Positions 25,393-37,400 of a stretch of DNA of 64,000 bases are shown here, in pieces; position 1 is the stretch's first letter, and each line of letters opens with the position of its first letter. The DNA is from Pilatotrama ljubarskyi. Lineage: Eukaryota > Basidiomycota > Agaricomycetes > Polyporales > Polyporaceae. The position numbers and the translations under genes are program-made. A model generated the notes under the pieces. It saw only the letters and a program-made list of their open reading frames with translations. It did no database searches and was not told where the DNA came from. The stretch spans positions 1 to 64,000 of the forward strand of contig MU277678.1 in the NCBI GenBank assembly GCA_022385805.1, written 5' to 3'.

Positions 25393-28300
25393 ATGACTGC
25401 TCAGTGGGAGGCCGGACGGGTGAAGGTGCGTCATGGTTTCACTCATGCTCCTTATGGACGCAGGCCGACATACAGCATCAGGCCCAGCTGCGGCTCACCG
25501 CGCAGAGGCTCGGACAAATGCAAGACCGGATGGAGTCGCAAGCGCAGATTACACAAAGGGATATCGCCACGCTCCTTCAGCAGGGAAACATAGCGTTGGC
25601 TCGCGCGAAGGCGCAGAAGCAGATGAGGGAGGACATCAAGGGACTCCTACTGCAGATATTGGAGATGCACGTAGGTGTAATTCTTGGACATCTGAACGAA
25701 CTTGAACGAAGGTGCGCGTGGCATGGCGTTCGCAAACCCGTGTGTCCTCACGGCGTGCACAGTGACATGCCCAGCCCCATTGTAATTGAAGCCGCCTCAA
25801 GTATCATCTATGCCGCCCTGAAGATCGAGTCCAAAGGTTGCTCCTTATGCAGTCTGTGCAGGTAGGCCAGTCAACTCACCGCTCTCCTCCCTTGCAGACC
25901 TCCACCAAGTCCGGGAATTCCTCATGCACGCGCTCGGACCCGACTTCACGCGTTCCGCTATTGAGAACCGGGATAACTACGTGTCACCCAAGGTCGGCGT
26001 TTTTTGGGAAGGCGCTACGCAGCGCGCTCACTTGGTTTACAGGTCCTTCGCGCCGTCGCCGCGACTCCCCCCTCGGCTGCAGAATTGGACATGTACTTGT
26101 ACAAGACTGCACGGACGTACAACGTCCATTGGCTACCCGATCTATCCCCGCAACAAAAGTGCGTACGGAAGGCACGTTCTGTGAACGTAAGATCTGACCC
26201 GGGGCTTTCTAGGGTGAATGCATTATCCTCTATGCTCGATCCTGAGATCGTCGACACCGTTGATCTCTCCCGGTTGAGGTCGCTATGTTCTCATGGTACG
26301 TTGTGAGTCGAATTGCGCAAGCAGTATGTTAAAGCCAGACGAACTTAGGTCTTCCGGCACATCCGCCTTGGCTGCGTCCGCGCGTGTGGAAGTGAGTCTC
26401 GTCGAGGCTTCACTCACTTTGCGTACTAAGAGTATTGCAGGCTTTTGCTTGGCACTCTACCCCTGGACAAGTCGAACTGGCGCAAGGAATCCCGTTCCCA
26501 GAGGGACAACTATTACGTTAGTGAGCGGTACTCTGTTCTCAAGCGAATCAGCCTCAGAAAGCGTTCAGGATCTTGTCCGTCGCTTGCTGGAACCACTGGC
26601 GACCCTTCCTGACCCGACTGAGCCTCTTGCCCCAACCGACCAAGCAATTATGGACGTGTCGAACGAGCTTTCGACTGTTCCGCGTAGCCTGCTCGCGTCG
26701 TTGGAAGAAGAGCCGGAACCATGTCCGCAGTGCCCGTTGGACGATAATGCACCGGAGGATATCAGGATCTCTTGCGCGGGCAACGTTGACGCCCGGTTGA
26801 AGCTCCTCCGCTCCCAGGATCGGGCGGACCCTGCAACTCCTTCCAAGGATACTCCTGAGATTCGTCTGGATACGACGCCGGAAATTAGGTTGGATGCGAC
26901 ACCGGAAGTCCGTCTGGAGGAGGCCTCGCCAACCAAGACCAGACCGGATGCTCGGGACAATCCTGATATCTCTCTGTCCGTGCCTGACTCTCCAACCTCT
27001 ACGCACTCGGGCATATCGACGACGTTGCTGCCTTCAAGACCGTACAGCGCAGTTGGCGCACATCCGAAGCACTACTCGGCCTTGCTCCGACTTTTGTATA
27101 TTCACTCGTGTCTGAATCCTGCCAACCGCTCACCTCAGATTGCTTCTTTGTTGGTCCCTATTTACGCTGCGTTTCTGGAGGAAGTCGATGACTACGACCT
27201 TCCCCATATCGAAGCCGACACCTTCTGGGTCTTCGAATCCATGATCGGCGAGTTTGCGGAACTTGAAGACGAGCAGAATGGTGCCATCTGGGTGCAGAGG
27301 CTGAGTGAACGCCTGCGGTGGGCTGATACGGAACTTGCTGACGACTTGGTAAGCCTTCGACAAAGTGCTAGATTGCCAGCGCGTCTGATGATGTTATCCT
27401 GATGCAGACGACTAAGGGACTCGACCCCGGTCTTCCGCACTACTCCTTGTAAGTTCGGGACGCCTTGACATGTCGCACCCTTATTGATGTCATATTCAGC
27501 CGTTGGTTGATTCCTTTGTTGACGCACACCTTGCCCCTATCTGCGGTGCTGATGGTCTGGGATGCGCTCTTCTCTCAACCTATGCGCGAGCGCGACACGA
27601 ACCCGAAGCTGGACTACCTCATGGATATATGCACGGGCATGCTCGTGTGTGCACGAGCTACGCTGCTACAGTACGTCAGTAATGCCCTGTGATGGCGAGG
27701 GGCTCGCTAACCTCCGTCATCAAGGCTGGGCAGGTCGCACCGGAGGTCGCAGAACCTCTGGTCAGATGAAGTTGCTGCTATACCCTCCACATCGTTTGGC
27801 GAACGAGAGCTCGAAGAGGCGTTCATCGAGGGCATGTCGTTCCTCCAGAACTACCCTTTGGACGCAGTTGGCGGTATCGAGAAGGTTCTGCAGACTGCGT
27901 TCGACCTCGCCGCTCAGCGCGAAGCCTCCGCGAATGCAGCGAAGACCGGATCTACCGCAGGCCTCGGAGCTCGTCTTCGTGATACCGTTTGGAAAGGCTT
28001 CTCGAGCCTGGAGTCGCATCCGGAAGAAGAGGATGAAAGCGAAGAGGAAACCTCTGAGGAAGAGGAGGAGCAGAGACCTGTCCAGAGTACCTCCTCTACC
28101 CTGACCGCAAGGTTGGCAAACACCGTGTGGCGTGGCATCACCAACCAGAGCGCTATGGAGGCCCCTTCCCCCTCGCCAAGTCCATCGCCCTCCCCCCAGC
28201 CGTCCCCCTTGCCTTCTCCCCTTCCTTCTCCACTCCCCACTTCTCAATCGGCACCCGCAGTGCCACCCAAGGAAGCCGTGGCGACTGCCGCCGCTCGGGG

Positions 28301-29858
28301 CAAGTCCGTGATCTGGGGATACGCTGAGAAGCTTAAGGATTCCGACGCCGCCGCTACCCTGGCTAAAGTGAGCACCAACTGGAGGGTGAAGGCGCTTGAC
28401 GCATGGACGAAGCGAGGTAGCGACGCCTCGTCCAACACATTAGCTCCTCCTACATCTCAGTCAGCACCCTCGCTATCAAGCCAAGACCATGGACGCAGCA
28501 TCTCTCTCACGGCCATTCAGACCTCGCTTAGGCCTCCAGAGGAGAACAAGCGCGGTTCGCTGCCCGTCATCGATAGATCTGACGCGTATTCGCCGCCGCC
28601 ACGGCCTGCGTTCTTCCGACCGGTCAGGGACAGTATGTTCGTGGCTTCCCCTATCAATCGTAGCGGCGAGGCGTCGCCCGTGTCCGATACTGGATCTGCC
28701 AACAGGGAGAGTCTACGAGCGAACTTCAAGATGCCCGAGAACACCTCGTCGCGCACACAATCAGGACCACGACCCTTGCTGCTGAGCTCATCCACCCTGA
28801 TGACTGGAGGTTCAGGTCGCTCTCCTGTCTCACCAGCCGCGGAATCGCGCTGGGCCGAATCTGTGCGCTCAAAGCGGCCGTCGGTGGAACACCGAGCGTC
28901 GCAATCGTCGATATCGTCGCTCTCTCCTTCTGAACCCTACAGGGCCCGTCGTGTGGAGAACAGATCAGACTGGGAGTCAGACAGCGGCAGCATTAGCAGG
29001 ATTGTGCCGATCAATCGCAAGTCACCTTCGCCCATGGCCCGAGCCTCCCGGGCCTACCGGCGTGAAGAATCCGTCTCTTCTATTAGCCCGCCCACGCCTC
29101 CCAAGTCTCATCGTCGTCTCTCTACGGAAGGGTCCGCATCGGAGACTGTGCCGAGTCCTGGAGGCTGGAGTCGCAATGACGCCGCGGATTCGCCGCCAGC
29201 CATCCCTTCGCCGCCGCCCCGTGGCTCCCCGGATAGTTCGCTCACGATCAATACAGACATCCACACCACACAGCCGGCATCGCACCACCAGCAGGGCTCG
29301 GTCATACTGAACGATGATGGCGACGTCACGTTCGCCTCTCCGGCCGGTGAGAGCAAACTCACGAGGCGGAGTGCTACCATATCCCGCCTTCACCGTGAGC
29401 CCGACTTCTCCGACTCCTCTGCCACCGAGCCATCCCCGCCGACGCCTCTTCTGCGTAAGAAGCGGATCCCGAACAGACTGCACTCCTTACGGCATTCTAG
29501 AGGCTCGGACGAACCGGCTCCTCCACTCCCGACGAACAACCTTCTGGTCATCGACGCGCACGAAGATCCCGAGCACGAGAACGCTAAAACGCCGCGAGCA
29601 GGTAGCTTTGATCAAGAGATCTCTGCTCCTCCCTCTCCGGGCTCCAGGCGTACCCGGAAGATATCCGGTGGAGAGGGTGAGCCTCGGCCGCGGAAGATCT
29701 CTACGGAGGGACGGACGCGCAAGATATCCAACGAGGGGAGGAGAAAGGTCTCTGCCGAACGCGAGACCAAGCACAAGCGTGAGAGTGCCGCCGTGGAGGG
29801 CGACGATGAAGGGTACGGTGAATTGCTGAGCGCGTACGAGAGCGAGGATGCGGCGTAG
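25393..29858 (+). CDS. IST1 domain fused to a degenerate TBC (Rab-GAP-like) domain, long disordered tail
   Basis: Thirteen exons close in frame to 1297 residues. Residues about 5-200 match IST1, the ESCRT-III regulator: RLTAQRLGQMQDRMESQAQI, RDIATLLQQGNIALARAKAQ, ASSIIYAALKIESKDLHQVR and a C-terminal AELDMYLYKTARTYNVHW. One short intron (26159-26212, in frame even if retained) leads into MLDPEIVDTVDLSRLRSLCS and a TBC1D13-like TBC domain: HPPWLRPRVWKLLLGTLPLD, later EADTFWVFESMI, FRWLIPLLTHTLPLSAVLM and VWDALF. The Arg-finger position reads MDVSNEL and the YVQGMNE block reads RSPQIAS, so GAP activity looks lost. A 180-residue insert in the TBC domain has three tandem TPEIRLD-type repeats. The tail holds an acidic run, a Pro-Ser repeat, two RL-x-x-TVW motifs and repeated RKIS motifs. 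The paired domains suggest an endosomal scaffold; this is inference. Two adjoining genes starting at the ATG at 26237 is the alternative. Confidence 0.8.
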
Positions 29859-29912
29859 ATTCTCATCACTGCTTTCCGTCCGCGATCCGTATATTACCAC
29901 GTCTTAAGATCA

Positions 29913-30672
29913 CTATTTATTGTCCTCGCTATTTGTTGACGTCGATATACTGCTATGTACGCGGCTAGGTTCGCTTCCATTGTCCAGAGCCTCTTGGACA
30001 GCATGATATACCTCCAGCAGGATCGGGAAGCGAGGAAGGGTGTTCTGAGCGCCACGTCAGCTTCGGTCAGCACGCGGATGGGATAGTCGGCGCACCTTGA
30101 AGGCGACCTCTAGCTTCAAGGCGCCTTGTTGAGTACGTGTGATGGCTACAAGGTAGTAGCGGACATTCCAACCTCGTAATCCCTCGTTGATGAGGAAGTC
30201 CTCCAATGAAGACCAGGGCAAGAATCTGCGAGAGCTCGAGAGAGCAATGCCAGTGAACCCTCTATGGGTCTCGAGCTGCAGTCCTAGTGATGGAATAATG
30301 ATTATGGATTCTACCAAACCGACGCATCAGTCAAGTGCATGGCTGTGGACCGTTGGAATATGTTTCACCCCAGAGGACCTGCGTCATACGGTGGTAGAGA
30401 TACCATAGGAGGAGACAAGCGGCGAACGCTAAGTGAAGCCGCGAGGCCCTATCCTGCGAGCTTGTTAGGGTTTTAAACTCCTATAGAGAAGAAACTGGAC
30501 ATACACTTCGGCAATAGTACGCGATACCTACAACAAGGGCAGCGTCTAATCCAAAGCTACGAAGCTTCCGGCCGTTGCTGATTCCGGCTGCGTCGACTCT
30601 GTATTCGTGCCACCCTGGGTACTCAACGACGGTGAGCTGGGGCCATTCTCGCAAGGGTATAGTTCGTCGCAT
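29913..30672 (-). CDS. GPI15: PIG-H: GPI-GlcNAc transferase subunit (Gpi15)
   Basis: Four exons (30672-30505, 30480-30369, 30310-30096, 30044-29913) give 208 residues in frame. PIG-H is a subunit of the ER complex that transfers GlcNAc to phosphatidylinositol, the first step of GPI-anchor synthesis. The diagnostic PIG-H domain is clear: ESIIIIPSLGLQLETHRG, RRFLPWSSLEDFLINEGLRG, then WNVRYYLVAI, VAFKNTLPRFPILLEVYH. Upstream is a membrane hairpin: SRLHLAFAACLLLWYLYHRM in the second exon, with an earlier weakly hydrophobic segment FGLDAALVVGIAYYC. Tandem in-frame stops lie just before the ATG at 30672, which fixes the start. Its stop is only 54 bases from the stop of the convergent IST1-TBC gene, so the 3' UTRs must overlap. 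Confidence 0.9.
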
Positions 30673-31397
30673 TCATCAATGCTCGGGACAAGTAGGGTGT
30701 GGTCCTCGAGCTCGCAGCAATAGGTGATGGCACAGAGCTGAACTCAGCATATACCAAAATGTGGCCAGCTGCCACGGAGCCACCCACGAACATCAAGGGC
30801 GTCTACGAGAGCACTGCCACCGTCAACACTTTCCTCCAGGCTCTGGGCGACCACTGGCATCATCGGAGCTGTGAGTAGTACGTCGAGGCGGCCGTTCACG
30901 CCATCGACAATGTGGCCCAGTGGCCGCTGCGCCTTACACGACCAGTCCACTTCAAGCATGGATGTCGTTGAGTGCGGGTATTTTCTCTGCCTTGGTCTTC
31001 TCCGGCCGACAGGAACCAAATTGGTCAAGAGGCCACGCTCCGCCAGTGGTAAGCCACTAGAACTTCTACCTTTTCACTAGACTTCACTCTGCTCAACTTC
31101 ACTACCTGTAAAATGGTAGCGCAGTCTGCTTAGGCTCCGAATCCCTGATTGCGATTGTGACCGTGCAAGCAAATTCTCTCGATCGGCTCGATCGTAATCC
31201 TGCCGGGCAGTCCAGGTGTGCGCTGACCGAGCCAACGTCAGCCTCTTATCATACGCCGGAGAGTGACTTCCTAGACTCAGGGAGGAGACGACGCCGATAA
31301 CCCTCTACTACCAGTACAACGGCTGGTAAGCCGCATCCCTCGTTGTCGTACAACCCGTGTTCTATTCCCTTGAATTGTCGCCTTGTCGTCCGACCCA
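30673..31397. promoter_or_regulatory. divergent region between PIG-H and the GH5 gene
   Basis: About 725 bases. A plus-strand frame at about 30762-30870 begins MWPAATEPPTNIKGVYES and another at about 30935-31045 contains a hydrophobic run. Both have plausible splice sites next to them, but I could not join them to a gene. They may be 5' UTR or parts of an unrecognised small gene. Otherwise this is promoter sequence. Confidence 0.3.
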
Positions 31398-33431
31398 ATG
31401 GTGTCTTCCGGTGGCTTCGTTTCTCTCCTGCATTCTCTCGGACTTGTGCAGGGTCTCTTCAAACCAGTGCCTAACCAGTACGCTGTAACCAGTCAACCTA
31501 CGGAGGCTAAGCTCGCATTCCCCTCAAGCACGGATGCGTCACCGGGGAAGAACGCTCAGTTGCTGGCAAGCGCCAACTTCCCGGGCATTGCAGATCAACT
31601 CAACCGGGTATCCGTGGACTGCACCGTGCAACCTTACGATGCTCCAGATCTTGGCGCACCGTCCTTTCCGCCATATGATTCAGCGAAGGCTAATGTGTAT
31701 CGTTACCGACAGCAGCAATCTGTCAACCTTGGTTCATGGTGAGCATCACCCCAAGTAGATCCATTGATGGTTCTCGTGATGAAACCGCCACTAACGCAGG
31801 TTTGTCCACGAGCGTTGGATGACTCCCTCTCTCTTTCTCTGCGCTACTGGCGACCAGGCATCTGAGCTCGACATCGCTTCCGGCTGGGGCTCTCTCGATT
31901 CAGCTCGTTCTCTCTTAGAACGACACTGGGACACGTTCATCAACGCGTCTGACTTCCAATATCTATCAGGTATCGGCATTAATACGGTACGACTGCCCGT
32001 TGGGTACTGGAACTTGGGGCCTGCATTCTGCCAAGGGACTCCGTTCGAAGCTGTCGCTTCTGTCTACCAAAACTCTTGGGTCCGTGTAATCCGTGCAATC
32101 AATATGGCTTCTGACGCTGGGCTTGGCGTTCTCGTGGACCTGCACGGGGCTCCGGGAAGTCAGAATGGACAGCCTCACTCTGGGATCTCGGACGGCGACG
32201 CCAATCTCTTTGACGACGATTGGTACATTAACAAGACCATCACCGTCCTGACCTATCTCACAGAACAACTGGCCGATGTCTCGAATGTTGTCGGCATCCA
32301 GCTTCTCAACGAGCCAAAGAACGTAGAGAGCCTTCCAGACTTCTGTAAGTCCTCCGCTACAGACCCGTTGCTGATCTGACATCTCCCAGACACGCAGGCC
32401 ATATCCGCGATGCGACAGGTGAATACCGCTGCGAAGAATTTAGCCCTTTACGTTCACGATGGCTTCGACTTGGATCAGTACAGCGACTTCGTCGCCAACC
32501 GCTCCGATTTTGTCGTCCTGGACCATCACTCGTACTTTGTCTTCACTTCTGCCGACGAAACCGAGCCTGCATCGCAGCATACGAAAGACGTCCAGGGCCC
32601 TATCGCCGCGTCGCTCGCTGCTGCCTCCGCGCGCCAGAGGAGAAACCTAGTCGTCGACGAGTTCTCCTGCGCCCTCACATACCAGAGCCTCGCAGGGGAG
32701 CCGCATACGGACCAGGCACGCAAGGAGTTCTGCCAGGGACAGATGGAGATATACCATAATGAAACTGCCGGGTGGGCATTCTGGGGTATGTCTCCCCGCA
32801 GATTCGCGCTATAGTAGTTCTCACATATTTCGTGCCAGCATACAACAAAGAGGATTGCTTCGACGACCCCGGATGGTGCTTCAAGGCTGCCGTTGGGAGA
32901 AGTCTTCCTTCGTCATTCTTCTCTTACGGCAAAGGTCCTGTGGCCGACCCATCTCACCTTCCCGCTCTTGCTGATATGGCGGCCGACATGTGTTCCTCCC
33001 CCGAGGACATTGTCGCTATGCACCCCAACGTGACGGATCGCTCATCGGATCCGGCACTTTTTTTCGACGTCAGTTTTCTCCCCGTCGATAGAAGGAACCA
33101 CCATCGACCCAGTCGGAGATCGGGAGCGATGCATCAACAGGCGGTCTGGAAGAACCGACGCGATACCACCCATCAGTTGCCCTTGGATCCATCCCAGCGT
33201 GCAATCAGCAAAGGATACTCAGACGGCTTCCTCACCGCCAAAGTCTTCGCCCTCTACGGGATGTCCAAGTTAGGCTTTACTGGACAGTACATTAGCGACA
33301 GTATCGCGAAGTTAGGGCCGGAAGTTGTTGCTCCCGGGACTGAGCAGTACTACGAGGATTGGTTCCTGGAGGGCCTCGCTGACGGAGAGGCACTGATCAG
33401 CGCGTCTGTAGACAGCTCATCCGCCACATGA
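31398..33431 (+). CDS. GH5 exo-beta-1,3-glucanase-like glycoside hydrolase
   Basis: Four exons (31398-31738, 31800-32344, 32390-32785, 32839-33431) give 624 residues in frame. The catalytic (beta/alpha)8 domain starts near YRYRQQQSVNLGSWFVHERW. It shows GINTVRLPVGYWNLG, DLHGAPGSQNGQPHSG, the acid/base Glu in QLLNEPKN, DHHSYFVF and the nucleophile Glu in VVDEFSCALT. These blocks match fungal GH5 exo-1,3-glucanases of the Exg/YBR056W type, which act on beta-1,3-glucan. There is no signal peptide at the chosen start, so it may be intracellular or anchored in a way I cannot see, or an upstream exon may be missing. The first 100 residues match nothing I know. A C-terminal extension of about 130 residues (DGFLTAKVFALYGMSKLGFT..) recalls a conserved tail of basidiomycete homologues. 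Confidence 0.87.
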
Positions 33432-34468
33432 ATGTACTGTTGGGCCATCCGCAAGGTCTACTGAGGGATTCCATCTCTATCGCATCCAAGCGGTGTTGGC
33501 GGCGACACAGACAGCGATATGTATGAGTAGCATCTATCCGTCTCGCTCTCCCAGCCATGGGGTACCAAGTCAAAATGCTGCCGGTGCGTCTCGAATGGTG
33601 CGGGGAGGCAAGGCACACAGGAAACCAGGGGAAACCAGGCCAGCTGAACGGAGACATTCACGACAAGATACAATGAGGGGGATTAGTACGACACACCGGT
33701 GCTAGTGGCCACAGTGGTGAGACTCACGCGAGAAGATTACGCGTCATCCCTGCCACTGGGAAGGGATGCCTTACTGCAGCGGTACGTATGCGCCCCTAAG
33801 ACCCTCTATTGCAGTGATAGTAGTTAGGACGGAGTAAATCGTCGTCTGTCGTCCCAGTCATGGCATGGTCAAGTTCAAACTTGGATTTTTGGATTGGGGG
33901 TCTTTTTTTATTTTTATTTTTTAAATCATGCATTTATATCCCGCTCGTACGTAGTACAGGTGCGGCTATTGGGTGTCGTATTGCACGGTGGTTGGCGAGG
34001 TGTTCTTCTCAGCCAATGTCGCCGACATCTAAGGGCTCTGTGCCCGCCGAGTCAGTCCTTCCTCGTGCGTGGCTTTCTAGGTTTGGGGCGAGCGGCCGCA
34101 CTATTCACTTGCTGTTGGCGCGTCCGCGAATGAGAACGCGCTCTCGTTCACCGTGAGAAAACCGTTCAGCTCTCGATACGCACTCACTCTCTGTAGGAAC
34201 TCGAATTCACTTGGATTGGGGGTCTAAGGTCATGCAGTGGTCTTGCCAAACTGGGACCTACGGGGCTCGCCGAAGGGTCACGTGAAATAATTTCGGGTAG
34301 CGTCGACTTGTGAGAGCGTCGGGGAGGACAGCGGCTGCTTGCTTCCCGTCAACCCCGACCTCGTCTGCATCGTTCTTGACCGTCTTTTCTGGCCTTTGGA
34401 CCTGTCAGTGGACAGAGTTGCTCTACGAATGCTCAGCTTGTGATTCCTTGCGGATCGATTCCTCCGCA
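33432..34468. promoter_or_regulatory. 1.0-kb intergenic region with a T-rich stretch
   Basis: It holds the GH5 3' flank and the promoter of the mitochondrial IF-2 gene. A short AT-rich stretch at about 33900-33945, mostly T on the plus strand, stands out from the GC-rich surroundings. The phrase TTGGATTGGGGGTCT occurs near 33889 and nearly unchanged near 34211. No coding sequence was recognised. Confidence 0.45.
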
Positions 34469-37400
34469 ATGCACCACGCACATCGTTCCCTCCGTGTCGC
34501 ACGCTCAGGCGTACGTGCTGCATCCTCGTCCGCGCAGGCTTTGGTATGTATGCGACATGGATGTTTCCGCTTGTAGTTTCTCACGTCCCGGGATGTAGGC
34601 GAAGCTGCAGCCAGAACGACACGAAGGCCCATCCGTCGCCATACCTCGCAGCAAGAATTGGGCCGCGCCCTCACAAGCTCGCGCCAGTTCCGAATCATCA
34701 GGCGGTCAAGATCCTGCCTTCAGCATACCGCAGAAGCGAAGCTGGTCTCGTCCACAATCTTCCGCTGGTGCTGCAAACCTGGGCTTGGATGACCTCCCAG
34801 ACCCCCTCCCTCATCGCCCTTCTCAAAGCCGAGATCGCCGGAGTGACCGTCCACGGCTTCACAGAGACGATAGAAACCAGAGGAATACATCTGCTAGCTC
34901 CTCTCATGGCGGCAAACATCGGTCGTCTCAACTAGACTCCTCTCCGGCTGGTCTAGACGCATCACTTCGTGGATTTCAAGACATTCTACGCCAAGATCGC
35001 ATCCAAGAGGCTTCGAGCGCCCTTGCTGAAGGCCAGACCCGTCGGGCCTCAGATGAGGAAGCAAATGCTCGCTCGAGACCCCCGCCCGATACGCGAGGAG
35101 TCTGGACGGCTCCTACCATAGCAGATGAAGGCACCTCGCGAGATTCGCGACGGGGGGAAAGGCACAATCGCTCTCAATACAAAGAGAGAGGTTCGCTCAT
35201 ATCTCGACTGAAAGACGAGGTGGTGATTCCGAATAGCTCGCGCGTCTCCAGTGGTCGCTCTGTCGCCAAAGAGAAAGAGGAGAAGAAAAGGGCATCTGCA
35301 AAGGTCAAGACCGCCAAACTTGACGTCTTTATCCCCAGTGTAGTATCCGTAGGTAACCTGGCAAAGCTCCTGAACATCAAACTAGGTACGTGAGGCATTC
35401 GATTTTCTGTATCTGTTTACTCACCTGATTTCGTAAGATGTCTTGCGGCGCAAGATGATCAGGATAGGCATGGAAGCCGAGGCGTCGTATGATCACAGTC
35501 AGTTGAAACGACTTCCGTACAACTGCCTGAACTGACCTCTGCTGAAGTGCTCACCTCTGAATATGCTTCTTTGCTCGCCATGGAGTTCAACCGCAACCCA
35601 GTGGTCAACGACGAGGCTGCATTCGACATCTTCGCACCGTGCGTCATGACTTTTCTCATGATATAACTGCGTCTTCATGTAGTATGTCTAGTCCCCCTCA
35701 CCCAGATCCCACCACTCTTCCTGCACGCCCTCCAGTTGTCACCATTATGGGACACGTAGACCATGGGAAGACAACCTTGTTGGACACACTTCGGTCCACA
35801 TCTGTAGCTAAGGGCGAAGCGGGAGGAATCACCCAGCACATCGGTGCTTTCTCGGTCCCAGTGCCGACCAGCGGTAGCTCGTCAGAGCCAATGCGGACTA
35901 TCACGTTCCTGGACACGCCTGGCCACGCTGCGTTCTCGGCGATGCGCGCCCGCGGTGCCAGTGTGACCGACATCGTAGTGCTTGTAGTGGCGGCGGACGA
36001 CGGGATTATGCCCCAGACTCGCGAGGTCATCGACCTTGTGAAGAACTCCCAGGTCGGTCTGGTCGTCGCAATCAACAAGGTCGATAAGCCGGGCGTCGAT
36101 ATCGTGAGCAAGAACCTTGCTGCTTAGCTCTACGTTGGGCTCAACATATCTTGTAGTCGAAGGTCGAGCATGCACTTCTTGCGGAAGGAATCCAGCTGGA
36201 AGCCTTTGGTGGCGACGTTCCCGCAGTGCATGTATCTGGATTGACGGGCAAGGGCTTGGATCAGCTGGTCGAAACCATCTCCGTCCTGGCAGAGATGCAG
36301 GACTTGAGGGCGGAGAGAGAAGGTACTCTTCAAGGCTACGTTCTCGAGTCGAAGGTCGCAAAGGGCCTGGGGTACGTATTGGACTGCTTCGCGTCTATTC
36401 ATTGATAGCGACGATATTGAAGTGAATTTCTCAGACCCGTTGGAACGGTGCTCGTCCTCCGCGGATGCCTCCAACCTGGCCAGCACATCATTTGCGGTAC
36501 AACGTCAGCAAAGGTGCGCAATATGTCAGATTCCACCGGCAAACCGGTGAAGGCCGCCTACCCTGGCATGGCCGTCACGGTCTCGGGTTGGAAGGAGCTA
36601 CCTGGCGCTGGCGACGAGGTTTTGACGGGTTCTGAGGCGGAGGTCAAGAAGGCGCTCACCAACCGTCTCCGCAAAGCCGAACTGGAAGCATCTCTCGCTG
36701 ACTTGGAGGCAATCAACGAGCAGCGCCGCTCTGAACGCGAACAGCGAGAGGCCGGCGAGGACGAAGAGGGAGGGGCCAAGGATGACACTGAAGGCACGAG
36801 GGAGTTGCGCCTAGTCGTCAAGGGTGACGTGAGCGGCTCTGTGGAAGCCGTCCGGGGGGCAATTGAAGGGATCGGCAACGACCTCGCGCGGGTGAAGATT
36901 GTCTCCACAGGCGTCGGAGACGTAGCCGAGACTGACATCCTGCGGGCAAAGACAGCTGGAGGTATTACATGTTCCGATTGACATCTGTCACTTGCACTCA
37001 CCACTTTCAAGGCACGATCATCGCCTTCAACGTGAAGGTTCCTCGTCCTGTCGAATCGGAAGCCCATTCACAACACGTACCCATCATTACCTCCTCCGTC
37101 ATCTACAAGCTCATCGACGATGTCAAGGCGCGTGTGGTCGATCTACTCCCGCCCATCATCGAGAAACGCGTGTCCGGCGAGGCCACCGTCTTAGCCCTGT
37201 TCGACATCCAGCTCAAGGGCAAGAAAACGAAGCAAGTCGGAGGCTGTCGCGTTACAAACGGCGTCGTCGCACGAAACAAGCTCGCACGGGTGGTCCGCAA
37301 TGGTCAGGTCGTCCACGAAGGTAAGCACATACATGCCCTGCTGCCGCTCTCCAGCTCACACGCGCGGGTAGGTCGTCTGGAGACGCTTCGGCAGCACAAG

